A DNA stretch of 38,642 nucleotides. Source: REEB95 sp050729835 (lineage in GTDB: Bacteria; Pseudomonadota; Alphaproteobacteria; ATCC43930; CGMCC-115725). Location of the stretch: NCBI GenBank assembly GCA_050729835.1, contig JBOHLS010000022.1, positions 1 through 38,642 of the forward strand, given 5' to 3'. Below the pieces are notes generated by a model that was given only the letters and a program-made list of their open reading frames with translations, searched no databases and was not told the DNA's origin. Each line of letters starts with the position of its first letter. Position 1 is the stretch's first letter. Positions 6,552 to 15,634 of the stretch are shown here, in pieces. A program made the translations under genes and the position numbers.

Positions 6552-8105
6552 GTGGACGACAGACCTGAACAGCCGACCGCCGCGTCGCCGCCGCTTGCCG
6601 ATCCCGACGCGCCTTTGCGCACCGATCATCTGCAGCACGACATGGCCGGCCGCTCGGTTCGCGGCGGCGCCGTCACCATCGCGGCGCAGATGATCAAGGT
6701 CGCAGCGCAGTTCGTTGTGACGGTGATCCTGGCGCGGCTGTTGCGGCCCCAGGCCTTCGGCCTCGTCGCCATGGTCGCGGTGATCATCGCCTTTCTCGAG
6801 CTGTTCAAGGATTTCGGCCTCTCGGCCGCCACCGTCCAGCGCCCGAACGTCACCCATGCCGACATCAGCGCCCTGTTCTGGGTGAATGTCGGCCTCGGTG
6901 TCGTCGCCGGGCTGCTGATGATCCCGCTGGCGCCGCTGCTGGCGTGGTTCTACGGCGAACCCGCCCTGATCGGCGTGACGCTTTGGCTCGCCGTCGGCTT
7001 CGTGTTGAGCGGCCTTTCGACCCAGCATCTGGCGGTGCTGCGGCGGCAGATGCGCTTCACCGTCCTGGCGATGATCCTGATGTGGTCGGAGATTATCGGC
7101 ATGACGGTGGCCGTGATCGCCGCCTATGCCGGGGCGGATTATTGGGCGTTGGTGGCGCAGCGGCTGGTCTGGGCCTTGTGCATCGCCGCCGGCGCCTGGC
7201 TGTTCTGCGCCTGGCGGCCCGGCCGCCCAACCGGGCTTCGACGGATAGGCGATCTGCTGCGCTTCGGCGGCCACGTCACCGGCTCGAACCTCGTCAACAC
7301 CTTCGTCCGCAACCTGGACCAGGTGCTCATCGGCTGGTACTGGGGCGCGACGCCGCTCGGGCTTTACGAGCGTGCCTACAAGATTCTCCTGCTGCCGATC
7401 AACAACCTCAATGCGCCGCTGTTCTCGGTTGCCATGCCGGCTTTGAGCCGGCTGGCCGATCAGCCGGTGCCCTACCGTCGCGCCTATCTCGGCACGGTCG
7501 AGAAGCTGAACATGGTGACCATGCCGTGCGCCGCCGTGCTCATCGCCGCCCCCGGCATCGTCGTGCGGGTGCTGCTCGGCCCGCACTGGCTCGCCGCCAC
7601 GCCGATCGTCGCCTGGCTTGGCCTCGCCGCCCTCTACCAGCCGATCGGCTATACCTGTAGCTGGCTGTTCATGACGCAGGACCGTACGGCGGAGATGTTC
7701 CGCTGGGGCCTGATCGGCTCGGCGCTCAACGCCGCCTTCATCGTCGGCGGCCTGCCGTTCGGGCCGGTCGGCGTCGCCGCCAGCCTGGCCGTCGGCGGGC
7801 TCGCGATCCGGATGCCGCTGCTGTTCTGGGCGGTGGGACGGCGCGGAGCAGTCTCGTTCGGCGACCTGGTGCGCAGCATGCTGCCGTCGGCCGCGGCGTC
7901 GCTCCTGATCGTCGGCGCACTTTTCCTGGCGCGGCGTACCGGGCTCTTCGCTGCCGTCGGGCCGGTCCTGGCGCTGGCGATTGCCGTGGCCGTCGCCGCC
8001 ACGGTCGCGCTGGCCTGCTTCGCCAGCGTGCCGCAAAGCCGCCAGGCGCTGGGTGAGTTCGCCCGGCTGCCGCACCTCCTGATTCGCCGGCGCGTCAATG
8101 CTTGA
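6552..8105 (+). CDS. wzx: Wzx-type polysaccharide flippase (MOP superfamily), copy 1
   Basis: This 517-residue inner-membrane protein has about twelve or more hydrophobic segments. It probably flips undecaprenyl-diphosphate-linked repeat units. The WzxC/ExoT branch is indicated by GRSVRGGAVTIAAQ at the N-terminus, LRRQMRFTVLAM near residue 150, ADYWALVAQRL, and NLDQVLIGWYWG with GLYERAYKILLLPINNL near residues 255-280. The GTG start at 6552 is chosen because GGAAGGAG (6534-6541) precedes it; an upstream in-frame ATG at 6459 would add a basic, low-complexity tail. The stop overlaps the next gene by eight bases. A close paralogue lies at 16564-18087. Confidence 0.85.
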   Translation: MDDRPEQPTAASPPLADPDAPLRTDHLQHDMAGRSVRGGAVTIAAQMIKVAAQFVVTVILARLLRPQAFGLVAMVAVIIAFLELFKDFGLSAATVQRPNVTHADISALFWVNVGLGVVAGLLMIPLAPLLAWFYGEPALIGVTLWLAVGFVLSGLSTQHLAVLRRQMRFTVLAMILMWSEIIGMTVAVIAAYAGADYWALVAQRLVWALCIAAGAWLFCAWRPGRPTGLRRIGDLLRFGGHVTGSNLVNTFVRNLDQVLIGWYWGATPLGLYERAYKILLLPINNLNAPLFSVAMPALSRLADQPVPYRRAYLGTVEKLNMVTMPCAAVLIAAPGIVVRVLLGPHWLAATPIVAWLGLAALYQPIGYTCSWLFMTQDRTAEMFRWGLIGSALNAAFIVGGLPFGPVGVAASLAVGGLAIRMPLLFWAVGRRGAVSFGDLVRSMLPSAAASLLIVGALFLARRTGLFAAVGPVLALAIAVAVAATVALACFASVPQSRQALGEFARLPHLLIRRRVNA

Positions 8106-9375
8106 CGCCAGCGAAACCGCAATGGCAGCGGCCGACGAAGGTCCGGCGGGACGGCCACTGCGCGTCGCGGTCTTCGCCAACGAGTTTCCCGCGCTGAGCG
8201 AGACCTTCGTGCTCAGCCACATCACCGGCTTGCTCGACCACGGCAACGAGGTGACGGTTTTCGCCAACACGCCACGGGTCGGCGATCCGTCCGTCCATGC
8301 CGACTTTCGGCGCTACCGGCTCGACGAGCGGCTGCGCTATCGCGCGATGCCGGCGAGCCGGGCAAAGCGGGCGCTCGGCGCCACGGCAATCTTGATGCGC
8401 CGGCGACTGGCGCGGCCGGCTCTGCGCGCGCTCGATCCCGTGCGCTACCGGCGCGAGGCGACCTCGCTAGCGCTGCTGCACTGGACCGACCGTCTGCTCG
8501 ATCTGCCGCCCTTCGACATCGTCCACTGCCATTTCGGCCTGACCGGACGAACCGCGGCGTTCCTGCGCGAGATCGGCGCGATCGGCGGCCGGCTGGTCGT
8601 CATGTTCCACGGCGTCGACGTCACCGCCTGCCTCGACCAGGAGCCCAACCTCTATCGCCATTTATTCCGCGTCGGCGACCTGTTCCTGCCGGTCTCGGCG
8701 CATTTCCGCCGGCGGCTCATCCGTCATGGCTGCGACCCGGAGCGTATCCGGGTCCATCATCTGGGCGTCGATCCGACGCGGTTTTCCTTCCGGCCGCGGC
8801 GGCCGGACCCGGCGCGGCCGCTCGCGGTGCTGACCATCGCTCGTCTGGTCGAGAAAAAGGGCGTCGCCTATGGATTGCGTGCGGTGGCGCAAGCCGCCGC
8901 TGCGGGCGCGCCGATCCGTCATGTCATCGTCGGCGACGGGCCGCTGCGCGGCCCGCTCGAAGCCCTGGCCCGCGAGCTGGGGATCGACCGGCGGGTGATG
9001 TTCTGCGGCTGGAAGACCCAGGATGAGATCGTCGCCCTGATGCAGGACATGGACGCGCTGCTCTTTCCCAGCATCACCGGCGCCAACGGCGACCAGGAAG
9101 GTTCGCCCGTCGTCCTCAAGGAGGCGATGGCGAGCGGCTTGGCCGTGGTCGCCACCCATCACGCCGGAGTCGACGAGATCGTCGAGCACGGCGTCTCGGG
9201 TTTCCTGGCGGACGAGCGGGATGTCGCCGGATTGGCGGACGCCCTGGGCGCCTTGGCGCGCGACCCCGAGCTGTGCGCCCGCCTCGGCGCCGCCGCGCGC
9301 GCGAAGGTGGTCGCGGAATTCGACGTACGGCAGCTGAACCGCCGGCTGCAACGGCATTACCGGTCGCTGCTCTGA
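8098..9375 (+). CDS. GT4-family glycosyltransferase (WcaL/AmsK-like)
   Basis: This is a 425-residue cytoplasmic GT-B fold glycosyltransferase. The N-domain shows VAVFANEFPALSETFVLSHI, the opening typical of colanic-acid WcaL and amylovoran AmsK-type enzymes, and DIVHCHFG near residue 140. The C-domain has LTIARLVEKKGVAYGLRAV and the retaining-GT E-x7-E region EGSPVVLKEAMASGLAVVAT near residues 334-350. Its ATG overlaps the flippase stop by eight bases, so the two are translationally coupled. It probably adds one sugar of the EPS repeat unit from a nucleotide-sugar donor; which sugar cannot be told. Confidence 0.85.
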   Translation: MLDASETAMAAADEGPAGRPLRVAVFANEFPALSETFVLSHITGLLDHGNEVTVFANTPRVGDPSVHADFRRYRLDERLRYRAMPASRAKRALGATAILMRRRLARPALRALDPVRYRREATSLALLHWTDRLLDLPPFDIVHCHFGLTGRTAAFLREIGAIGGRLVVMFHGVDVTACLDQEPNLYRHLFRVGDLFLPVSAHFRRRLIRHGCDPERIRVHHLGVDPTRFSFRPRRPDPARPLAVLTIARLVEKKGVAYGLRAVAQAAAAGAPIRHVIVGDGPLRGPLEALARELGIDRRVMFCGWKTQDEIVALMQDMDALLFPSITGANGDQEGSPVVLKEAMASGLAVVATHHAGVDEIVEHGVSGFLADERDVAGLADALGALARDPELCARLGAAARAKVVAEFDVRQLNRRLQRHYRSLL

Positions 9376-9382
9376 GAGCCGC

Positions 9383-10261
9383 GTGGAAACGACGATCGAC
9401 GGACCGTTCGGATCGGCGGCGCTGGTCCTGTCGCTGCCGACCGGCGATGTCGTCGCCAGCTATCGCCGGAAATGCGGCGCCGACGTCGCGCCCTGGTTCG
9501 GCGACTTGCGCGAAATCCACCTGTTCGAATGCCGCGCGACCGGATACCGGTTCTGGCGGCCCGCCGCGATCGCCGGCGACGAGCGGTTCTACCGCTATAT
9601 CGCCGGCCTGTGGCCCGACTACTACCATGCCGAGCGCTGGGAATATCCGTTCGTGCGGCGGCTGGCGGCGCCGTCGGACCGCGTGATCGAGATCGGATGC
9701 GGCCACGGCTTCTTCCTGCACAGCCTCGAGGGCCGGGTCGCCGACGCGCTGGGCGTCGAGTTCAACCGCGCGGCGATTGCCGTCAAGACGACGCGCTTCA
9801 CGATCGTCGAATCGACGATCGAGCGCATCGCCGAAACCGAGCCCGAAAGCTTCAGCCTGGTTTGCAGCTTCCAGGTCCTTGAGCACGTCGTCGCCCCCGA
9901 CGCCTTCCTGGCGGCTTGCGTGCGGAGCCTGCGGCCGGGTGGCATCCTGGCGCTGGCCACGCCCAACCACGCCTCGGCGATGCTCGCCAGACGCGAGGAC
10001 GCGTTCGACCTCCCGCCGCACCACATGGGTCATTTCTCGGCGCCGGTCTACCGGAGCCTGGCGCGACTTTATGGACTCGATGTCGAGCAGATCCAGGTCG
10101 AGAAGCGGTACTTCGAATTGAACGACACGGTGACCGACGCGACACGCGCGCGTTTTCTTTATCGCGCGGCACGGCGGGCTTCGAGCGCGATGATGGGTTT
10201 TGCCTACGAGCGGGCGCGCGAGCCGGGCAACAACATCCTCGCCGTTCTACGCAAGCCTTGA
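9383..10261 (+). CDS. Class I SAM-dependent methyltransferase
   Basis: This is a 292-residue protein with a GTG start at 9383, seven bases after the preceding stop, with a weak GAGAG before it. The SAM-binding motif I is VIEIGCGHGFFLHSL near residues 100-114. FSLVCSFQVLEHVVAPDAFL (motif II/III) and LRPGGILALATPN follow. The first 80 residues contain a CGAD...C...TGYRFWRP segment like that before the Methyltransf_23 domain in sugar methyltransferases. It is the last gene of a three-gene plus-strand unit with the flippase and glycosyltransferase. It ends three bases before the convergent gene. It probably methylates a repeat-unit sugar. Confidence 0.8.
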   Translation: METTIDGPFGSAALVLSLPTGDVVASYRRKCGADVAPWFGDLREIHLFECRATGYRFWRPAAIAGDERFYRYIAGLWPDYYHAERWEYPFVRRLAAPSDRVIEIGCGHGFFLHSLEGRVADALGVEFNRAAIAVKTTRFTIVESTIERIAETEPESFSLVCSFQVLEHVVAPDAFLAACVRSLRPGGILALATPNHASAMLARREDAFDLPPHHMGHFSAPVYRSLARLYGLDVEQIQVEKRYFELNDTVTDATRARFLYRAARRASSAMMGFAYERAREPGNNILAVLRKP

Positions 10262-10264
10262 TCG

Positions 10265-11620
10265 TCAGGCGCTGGCGAGCCGCGCCGCCGTGCCGGCGGC
10301 CGGACGCTTCCGGTGCGCGGCCACGGCCGTCCGGTAAAGGGCGTGGTAACGGGCGGCCACCATGTCAATATCGAACTTGGCCTCGACCTTGGCGCGAGCG
10401 CGCAACCCCAATGCGTCGCTCTTGCTGACTTCGTCGAGGCACCAGCCGATGCCACGGGCGAGATCGTCGGCGCTGTACGGTTCGGCTAGATAACCGTCGA
10501 CGCAATGATCGACGATGTCGCGGGGACCGCCGGTGTCGAAGGCCACGACTGGCGTGCCGCACGCCATTGCCTCGACCACCGTCTTGCCGAACGCCTCTTG
10601 CAATGACGGCACGACGGCAATATCCGCGCTCGAATAGAGCCGCGCCAAGCGCTGATCGTCGTCGATATAGCCGAGATAACGCGATTCGAGACCGAGATTG
10701 GGCAGGTCGCCGGGCTTGAGATCGCCGAACACGACCAGCAGGATGTCCGAGCGCCCCGCCGCATGGCGGAGCTTCTCCAAGGCTGCGAGCAGCTCCCGGA
10801 ATCCCTTGCGCGGATCGTGGGTCGCGCGCATCGCGCCATAGACGACGACGGGACGGTCGGCGGGAAGGCCGCAGGATTCCCGCGCGCGCAATTTGTCGGT
10901 TGGCCGGAAGCGCCCGAGATCGACGCCGTTGGGAATCACCTCGATCGGACGGCCGCGGAGCAGCGCGCTCGAACGCGTGCATTTCGCCAGCCAGTCGCTG
11001 ATCGGGACTAGCCACAAATCGACCTTGGACCAATGTCGGCGCTTGCCGTCCCAGATCGCGCGGCTGAGGTCGCGCTCCTCGTCCGAGTGCAGCTGCGGAC
11101 AAGCACCGCAGCTGCGCTCGTAGCGGCTGCAGCCGTCGGTGTAATGACACCCGCCGGTGAAGGCCCACATGTCGCGCAGCGTCCAGACCACGGGGCAGTC
11201 GAACTGCTTCAACGCCCGGATCGGCAGAAAGCCGGCGCCAACCCAGTGGAGATGGACGATGTCGGGTGCGAACTGCCTGGCCAAGGCGCCCATCCGGCTT
11301 GGAACCCAACCAACCGTCCAGAACGACGCCATCGGCCCGGATCCACGATAACGACGCAGCGGCAGCGCATCGAGCTTCATCCGGACTGTCGCCCACAAGC
11401 GCGCGAACGGGCCCGGCAGCGGCGACACCGTCGGGTCGGTGCCACGCTTGCAGCCGACGATCATCCGGGAATCGCAGCCGCGCGCGCGCAACGCGCGATG
11501 CAGCCACAGCGACCCGCGCGCCGCGCCGTCGTCGCCGTCGAACGTGCTGAGATGGAGCACCTTCAGCCCCTGACGGGCTTGAATGCCGATGCGAGGAGTC
11601 GTTTGCCCCGTTTCACGCAT
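10265..11620 (-). CDS. GT4-family glycosyltransferase (WcaC-like)
   Basis: This is a 451-residue GT-B glycosyltransferase. The ATG at 11620 is preceded by GGGGAGG at a good distance. N-domain: LKVLHLSTFDGDDGAARGSLWLHRAL, APDIVHLHWVGAGFL, then VVWTLRDMWAFTGGCHY with the Cys cluster C-x6-C-x2-CPQL (residues about 145-175), a hallmark of this WcaC-type subgroup. C-domain: VYGAMRATHDPRKGFRELL and the donor-site EAFGKTVVEAMACGTPVVAF near residue 345. It is read toward lower coordinates in its own transcription unit. It probably transfers one repeat-unit sugar; the donor and linkage are unknown. Confidence 0.85.
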   Translation of the reverse strand: MRETGQTTPRIGIQARQGLKVLHLSTFDGDDGAARGSLWLHRALRARGCDSRMIVGCKRGTDPTVSPLPGPFARLWATVRMKLDALPLRRYRGSGPMASFWTVGWVPSRMGALARQFAPDIVHLHWVGAGFLPIRALKQFDCPVVWTLRDMWAFTGGCHYTDGCSRYERSCGACPQLHSDEERDLSRAIWDGKRRHWSKVDLWLVPISDWLAKCTRSSALLRGRPIEVIPNGVDLGRFRPTDKLRARESCGLPADRPVVVYGAMRATHDPRKGFRELLAALEKLRHAAGRSDILLVVFGDLKPGDLPNLGLESRYLGYIDDDQRLARLYSSADIAVVPSLQEAFGKTVVEAMACGTPVVAFDTGGPRDIVDHCVDGYLAEPYSADDLARGIGWCLDEVSKSDALGLRARAKVEAKFDIDMVAARYHALYRTAVAAHRKRPAAGTAARLASA

Positions 11621-11886
11621 CGCCGACCTCCCCTATGCCGAGGACCCAGCCGGAGGTGCGTGCCCGGCTTGCGGGATTACGCAACAGACCCTTCGCGGCA
11701 AGGCCGGAAATCACAAGAATGAATGACGCTCGAATGCGAGAATCACGTTTTTTCAACCAGCCGACATCACACACCGGTGACATTCCACATACCAGTGACC
11801 AGCGCCGCCACGCCGACCCCATCACAACTTTGTCACCGCAGCGGCCGGGAAGCCGCGCGGCAAGCAGATGCCAGCCCAAACGACGA
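11621..11886. other. Intergenic region with tandem 14-base repeats
   Basis: These 266 bases separate two minus-strand glycosyltransferase genes. No gene is evident. The region should carry the promoter of the gene starting at 11620. It contains the direct repeats listed separately and a related CACAACTTTGTCACC at 11823-11837. Confidence 0.5.
11768..11799. promoter_or_regulatory. Direct repeats CACAYACCRGTGAC, possible operator
   Basis: CACACACCGGTGAC (11768-11781) and CACATACCAGTGAC (11786-11799) match at 12 of 14 positions and start 18 bases apart, upstream of the glycosyltransferase starting at 11620. Tandem direct repeats are typical of OmpR/PhoB-type regulator sites. A link with the response regulator at 29533-30360 is only a guess. 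Confidence 0.4.
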
Positions 11887-13134
11887 TTACGAGATTTTGC
11901 GGCGTAAATAGGCCGCGTCAGCCGGCCGCGCCCGCTCGTGGCCCTTGACTGCCGGATGCACGACCGTCGTCCGGTCGGCCTGGTGCCCGGCGAGAATGCG
12001 ACAGAGCGCCGCCGCGTCTTCGTCGGCGACAAAGGCGCTGACCGGCATCGCCGCCAAGCGGCGCCGCTTCTGCAGATAATCGGCGGCGGTCAGGGTCTCG
12101 AAGAAGCGCGCCAGTGAATCTTCGAGCGGCTCGCCGAAGGTCCAGCCGCCCCGCGCGCGCTCCACCATGTTGCCGAACTCGAAACCTTGCACCGCAAGGC
12201 ACGGCACGCCGAACAGCCCGGCTTCGTAGAAGCGGTTCGGCAACAGCCAGCGCGAGTTGTCGGCGGTGTTCTCGAGATCGAGGCCCCAGACGAAATCGAC
12301 GCCGCCATAAAGCGCGGCCAGGCCATCGGGGTTGGCGTACTCGCCGTCATAGACCATATTCGGCTGGCGCTCGAGGGCGGTGCGGAACTGCGCCTCGCGC
12401 ACGGTCGTGAAGATGCCGGCGAAGCGGAACAGGACCCGATGGCGCAACCGCCGCGCGAGACGCAAGATCAGCGCAAAGGTCGCCTCGCCCCGGATGAGAC
12501 CAAAATATCCGACCACCCAGCGATAGTCGCCCGCCGGACGCGGCGGCAGGGCGTCCTGTGGCGGCCGACAGGCGAGGGCCGAGCGGTGCAGCTTGTTCTC
12601 GAGCAAAAACCATTCGCCGGCATAGCCTTGGCGGGCGACGTAGAAGTTCTGGTAGAACGCCGGCGACGACACCACCAGGACGCACACGCCGCGCAGGCAG
12701 CGCCGCTCGATCCAGCGCAGGAACGCGCCCCGCCAGCCGGTCGCAACGAAGAGCGGCTGGATGTCGAGGACCTCGTAGCCGATGACGGCACGCGGATTGA
12801 ACAGTCGCCGCGCCAGCAGCGCCAAAGCGAGCTGGTCGACATTGCGGGCGTAATACACCCCGGCCGTCCGCAGGTGATGCCGGTTTGCGAGCAGGCGCGG
12901 CACCGCGCCGACCAGCGCGCGTACGCGATGCCAATACCGCGCATCGTGCGTCGCGCCGAGGACGACATGCGGCCAGTTCGGCCGATAGCTTACATTGTAG
13001 CGGCCGCGGCGGAACCCGAAGACCACCGGCGCGAAGCCGTTGTCGACGAATTCCTGAACGCGCTTGACGGTATTGGTTTCGGTGATGTCCGGCGTGAAAA
13101 AGATCAGGGCCCGGTTGTCGGTCAACTGCAGCAC
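11887..13134 (-). CDS. ExoL-like glycosyltransferase
   Basis: This is a 415-residue protein with a GTG start at 13134, preceded by GGAGAG about seven bases away. The N-terminus (ALIFFTPDITETNTVKRVQEFVDNGFAPVVFGFRRGRYN) and YYARNVDQLALALLAR near residue 95 match the pattern of rhizobial ExoL-type succinoglycan glucosyltransferases. The C-domain has RFAGIFTT, WGLDLENTADNSRWLLPNRFYEAGLFGVPCLAV and a terminal basic tail. The usual E-x7-E motif is not evident, so the catalytic details are uncertain. A divergent plus-strand glycosyltransferase gene starts about 160 bases away. It probably adds a repeat-unit sugar; glucose is suggested only by the ExoL likeness. Confidence 0.7.
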   Translation of the reverse strand: MLQLTDNRALIFFTPDITETNTVKRVQEFVDNGFAPVVFGFRRGRYNVSYRPNWPHVVLGATHDARYWHRVRALVGAVPRLLANRHHLRTAGVYYARNVDQLALALLARRLFNPRAVIGYEVLDIQPLFVATGWRGAFLRWIERRCLRGVCVLVVSSPAFYQNFYVARQGYAGEWFLLENKLHRSALACRPPQDALPPRPAGDYRWVVGYFGLIRGEATFALILRLARRLRHRVLFRFAGIFTTVREAQFRTALERQPNMVYDGEYANPDGLAALYGGVDFVWGLDLENTADNSRWLLPNRFYEAGLFGVPCLAVQGFEFGNMVERARGGWTFGEPLEDSLARFFETLTAADYLQKRRRLAAMPVSAFVADEDAAALCRILAGHQADRTTVVHPAVKGHERARPADAAYLRRKIS

Positions 13135-13292
13135 TATACCGCTCTCCGCGCGACCGGCTGAGTCCGCCAGCGGAAAAAATTATTGCCCGCATCGCCCCAC
13201 TGCTTATGTGACCTTTCTGTGTTATGGATTTTTGCGCGGTTTCGCGTGCCGCAAACGCCACACCTTGGTCACTGGCGACGCGGCGCGTGACG

Positions 13293-14519
13293 ATGTTTCC
13301 TCAGGCGCCGGTCCGGACCGGGGGACGGAACATCGGACATCACGTGCCTACGGTTCATCTTCACCCTGCCGAACTCATTCGCACCGCGCCGCCGCCGCCT
13401 CGGCGATTGCGCTTCGAGCGCATCGCGATCTCGTGTGTCTTCGGCGACCCGTCGGATCCACGGACATGGTCTGGCGCACCATACAATCTCGGTGCGGCCT
13501 TGCGGCGGCTCGGCATCGAGGTCGAGACCATTCACCCGGCGATCGGGCGCGCTCGCCGCCTCGCCTATGCCGCGCGCTGGCTGCTCGACGGCTACGGTCG
13601 GCTGTCGACCAGCGAGCAGGTACTGCGCGCGGCACCAGCACGCGACCACAACGCCATCACCGTCGCCGAAGCCACGGCGCGGCTCGGGCTGCGCCATGTC
13701 ATTCACACCGGCACGCTCGACCTGCCTGCCTTCGATCTGCTGCCCGATATCCGCCACTATCTCTATTGCGATCAGAGCTGGAACCTGTCGCTCCGGCACC
13801 GGCTCGATGCCGCGCATTACACCAAGCGGGCGCTGGCGGAGTACGAGCGGCTCGAACGCGAATCACTGACCTCGATGGCGCATATCTTCACATTCGGCAC
13901 GCAAACCCGCGACGACATCGTCGAGCATTACGGCGTGCCGACCGAACGCGTCAGCGTCGTCGGCTCGGGCATGGGCGGCATCGCGCCCTATTTCGGCCCC
14001 AAGGACTACGGCGCCGCGCGGCTGCTGTTCGTCGCCAAACATCTGTTCCGCGCCAAGGGCGGCCCGTTGCTGCTGCGCGCCTTCGCACTGGCGCGACGCA
14101 GCCGGCCCGACATCACCTTGACCATTGTCGGCGACGCACGCAGCCGCGCCTATGTGCCGCGTGACCCGAAGATCACCTTTCTGGCGCACGTGACCTGGGA
14201 CGCGTTGCGTCGGCTCTATGCCGACGCGACGCTGCTGACGCAGCCGATGATCAACGACCCCTGGGGCCAGGTCTATCTCGAGGCGCTGTGCTCGCGGACG
14301 CCGGTGCTCGGTCTCAATCGCAACGGCCTGCCCGAGATCGTCGAGGGCGGTCGGCACGGGATCCTGGTGGACGAAGCGACGCCGGAAGCCGTTGCCGCCG
14401 GAATCCTGAGCGCGCTGGCGGATCCCGAGCGACTCAAGCGCATGGGCGAAAGCGGCCAGCGCCACGTGATGAACGCCTATTCGTGGGACCGCGTGGCCGA
14501 GCGGATCGCTTGTCTTTAA
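13293..14519 (+). CDS. GT4-family glycosyltransferase
   Basis: This is a 408-residue GT-B glycosyltransferase from the ATG at 13293. The start is uncertain: an ATG at 13224 and a GTG at 13344 are in frame, none has a good ribosome binding site, and family-like sequence begins only at RFERIAISCVFGDPSDPRTWSG. HYTKRALAEYERLERES lies in the acceptor domain. FVAKHLFRAKGGPLLLRAF and NDPWGQVYLEALCSRTPVLGL form the donor-binding region. It heads a plus-strand unit followed 26 bases later by gmd, then fcl and a flippase, so it may use or act next to fucose. That link is inference from position. Confidence 0.8.
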   Translation: MFPQAPVRTGGRNIGHHVPTVHLHPAELIRTAPPPPRRLRFERIAISCVFGDPSDPRTWSGAPYNLGAALRRLGIEVETIHPAIGRARRLAYAARWLLDGYGRLSTSEQVLRAAPARDHNAITVAEATARLGLRHVIHTGTLDLPAFDLLPDIRHYLYCDQSWNLSLRHRLDAAHYTKRALAEYERLERESLTSMAHIFTFGTQTRDDIVEHYGVPTERVSVVGSGMGGIAPYFGPKDYGAARLLFVAKHLFRAKGGPLLLRAFALARRSRPDITLTIVGDARSRAYVPRDPKITFLAHVTWDALRRLYADATLLTQPMINDPWGQVYLEALCSRTPVLGLNRNGLPEIVEGGRHGILVDEATPEAVAAGILSALADPERLKRMGESGQRHVMNAYSWDRVAERIACL

Positions 14520-14545
14520 CCGGGTCTTTGATCGAGGTGCGCTGA

Positions 14546-15634
14546 ATGACCGACAAGATCGCGCTCATCACCGGCATCACTGGACAGGACGGCGCCTATC
14601 TCGCCGAGTTCCTGCTTCGGCGCGGCTATGTCGTGCACGGCATCAAGCGCCGGGCTTCGCTGATCAACACCCATCGCGTCGACCACCTCTACCGCGACCT
14701 GCATGAGGGCGACGCGCGCTTCGTCCTGCATTACGGCGATATGACGGATTCGCTCAACCTCCTGCGCCTGCTGGCGGAGGTCCAGCCGACCGAAATCTAC
14801 AACCTCGCGGCGCAAAGCCATGTCCAGGTCAGCTTCGAGACGCCGGAATACACCGCCAACACGGACGCGCTCGGCACGCTCCGCGTGCTCGAGGCGATCC
14901 GCATCCTGAAGATGGTGGACCGCGTGCGTTTCTATCAGGCGTCGACGTCGGAGCTGTTCGGCAAGGTGATGGAGACGCCGCAGCGCGAGCTGACCCCGTT
15001 CTATCCGCGCAGCCCCTATGCCGTGGCCAAGCTCTATGCCTATTGGATCACGGTGAATTATCGCGAGGCCTACGGCCTGCACGCCTCGAACGGCATCCTG
15101 TTCAACCACGAATCGCCGGTGCGTGGCGAAACCTTCGTCACCCGCAAGATCACGCGTGCCGTCGCGGCGATCGAGCGCGGCCTTCAGCAACGGCTCTATC
15201 TTGGCAATATCGACGCCAAGCGCGATTGGGGTCATGCCCGCGACTATGTAGAGGGCATGTGGCTCATCCTCCAGCAGCAGCGGCCCGACGACTACGTGCT
15301 GGCCACCGGCGAGACGCATACGGTGCGCGAATTCGTCGAGCGCGCCTTCGGCTGCATCGGCCTGACGATCGCATGGTCGGGCACGGGCGCCGACGAGCGC
15401 GGCCTGTGCACCCGCACCGGTGAATGTCTGGTCGCGATCGACCCTCATTACTATCGCCCGACCGAGGTCGATCTGCTGCTCGGCAATCCGGAAAAGGCGC
15501 GGCAGCGGCTCGGCTGGCGCCACAAGACCAGCTTCGATCAGTTGGTCGCCGAAATGGTCGAGGCCGATCAGCGAGCTCTGCAACGCGGCGAGGCCGATTA
15601 TGCCGGCGAGCGTGCCGTTCGCGCTGCGGAATAA
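14546..15634 (+). CDS. gmd: GDP-mannose 4,6-dehydratase
   Basis: This 362-residue NADP-dependent extended SDR converts GDP-D-mannose to GDP-4-keto-6-deoxy-D-mannose, the first step to GDP-L-fucose and GDP-rhamnose. Residues 1-35 carry the Rossmann motif GITGQDGAYLAEFLL followed by HGIKRRASLINTHRVDH. The catalytic set is present: STSELFG (near 133), E in this motif, and Y-x3-K in SPYAVAKLYAYW (near 155). NGILFNHESPVRGETFVTRKIT and DWGHARDYVEGMW are strongly conserved family signatures. Length and motifs are normal, so it is expected to be active. It is followed by the overlapping fcl, giving a complete two-step route to GDP-fucose. Confidence 0.96.
   Translation: MTDKIALITGITGQDGAYLAEFLLRRGYVVHGIKRRASLINTHRVDHLYRDLHEGDARFVLHYGDMTDSLNLLRLLAEVQPTEIYNLAAQSHVQVSFETPEYTANTDALGTLRVLEAIRILKMVDRVRFYQASTSELFGKVMETPQRELTPFYPRSPYAVAKLYAYWITVNYREAYGLHASNGILFNHESPVRGETFVTRKITRAVAAIERGLQQRLYLGNIDAKRDWGHARDYVEGMWLILQQQRPDDYVLATGETHTVREFVERAFGCIGLTIAWSGTGADERGLCTRTGECLVAIDPHYYRPTEVDLLLGNPEKARQRLGWRHKTSFDQLVAEMVEADQRALQRGEADYAGERAVRAAE

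Noticed and set aside
6477..8270. Minus-strand open frame opposite the first flippase
   Set aside because: It has no domain or membrane pattern, while the plus-strand frame is a clear multi-pass Wzx protein.
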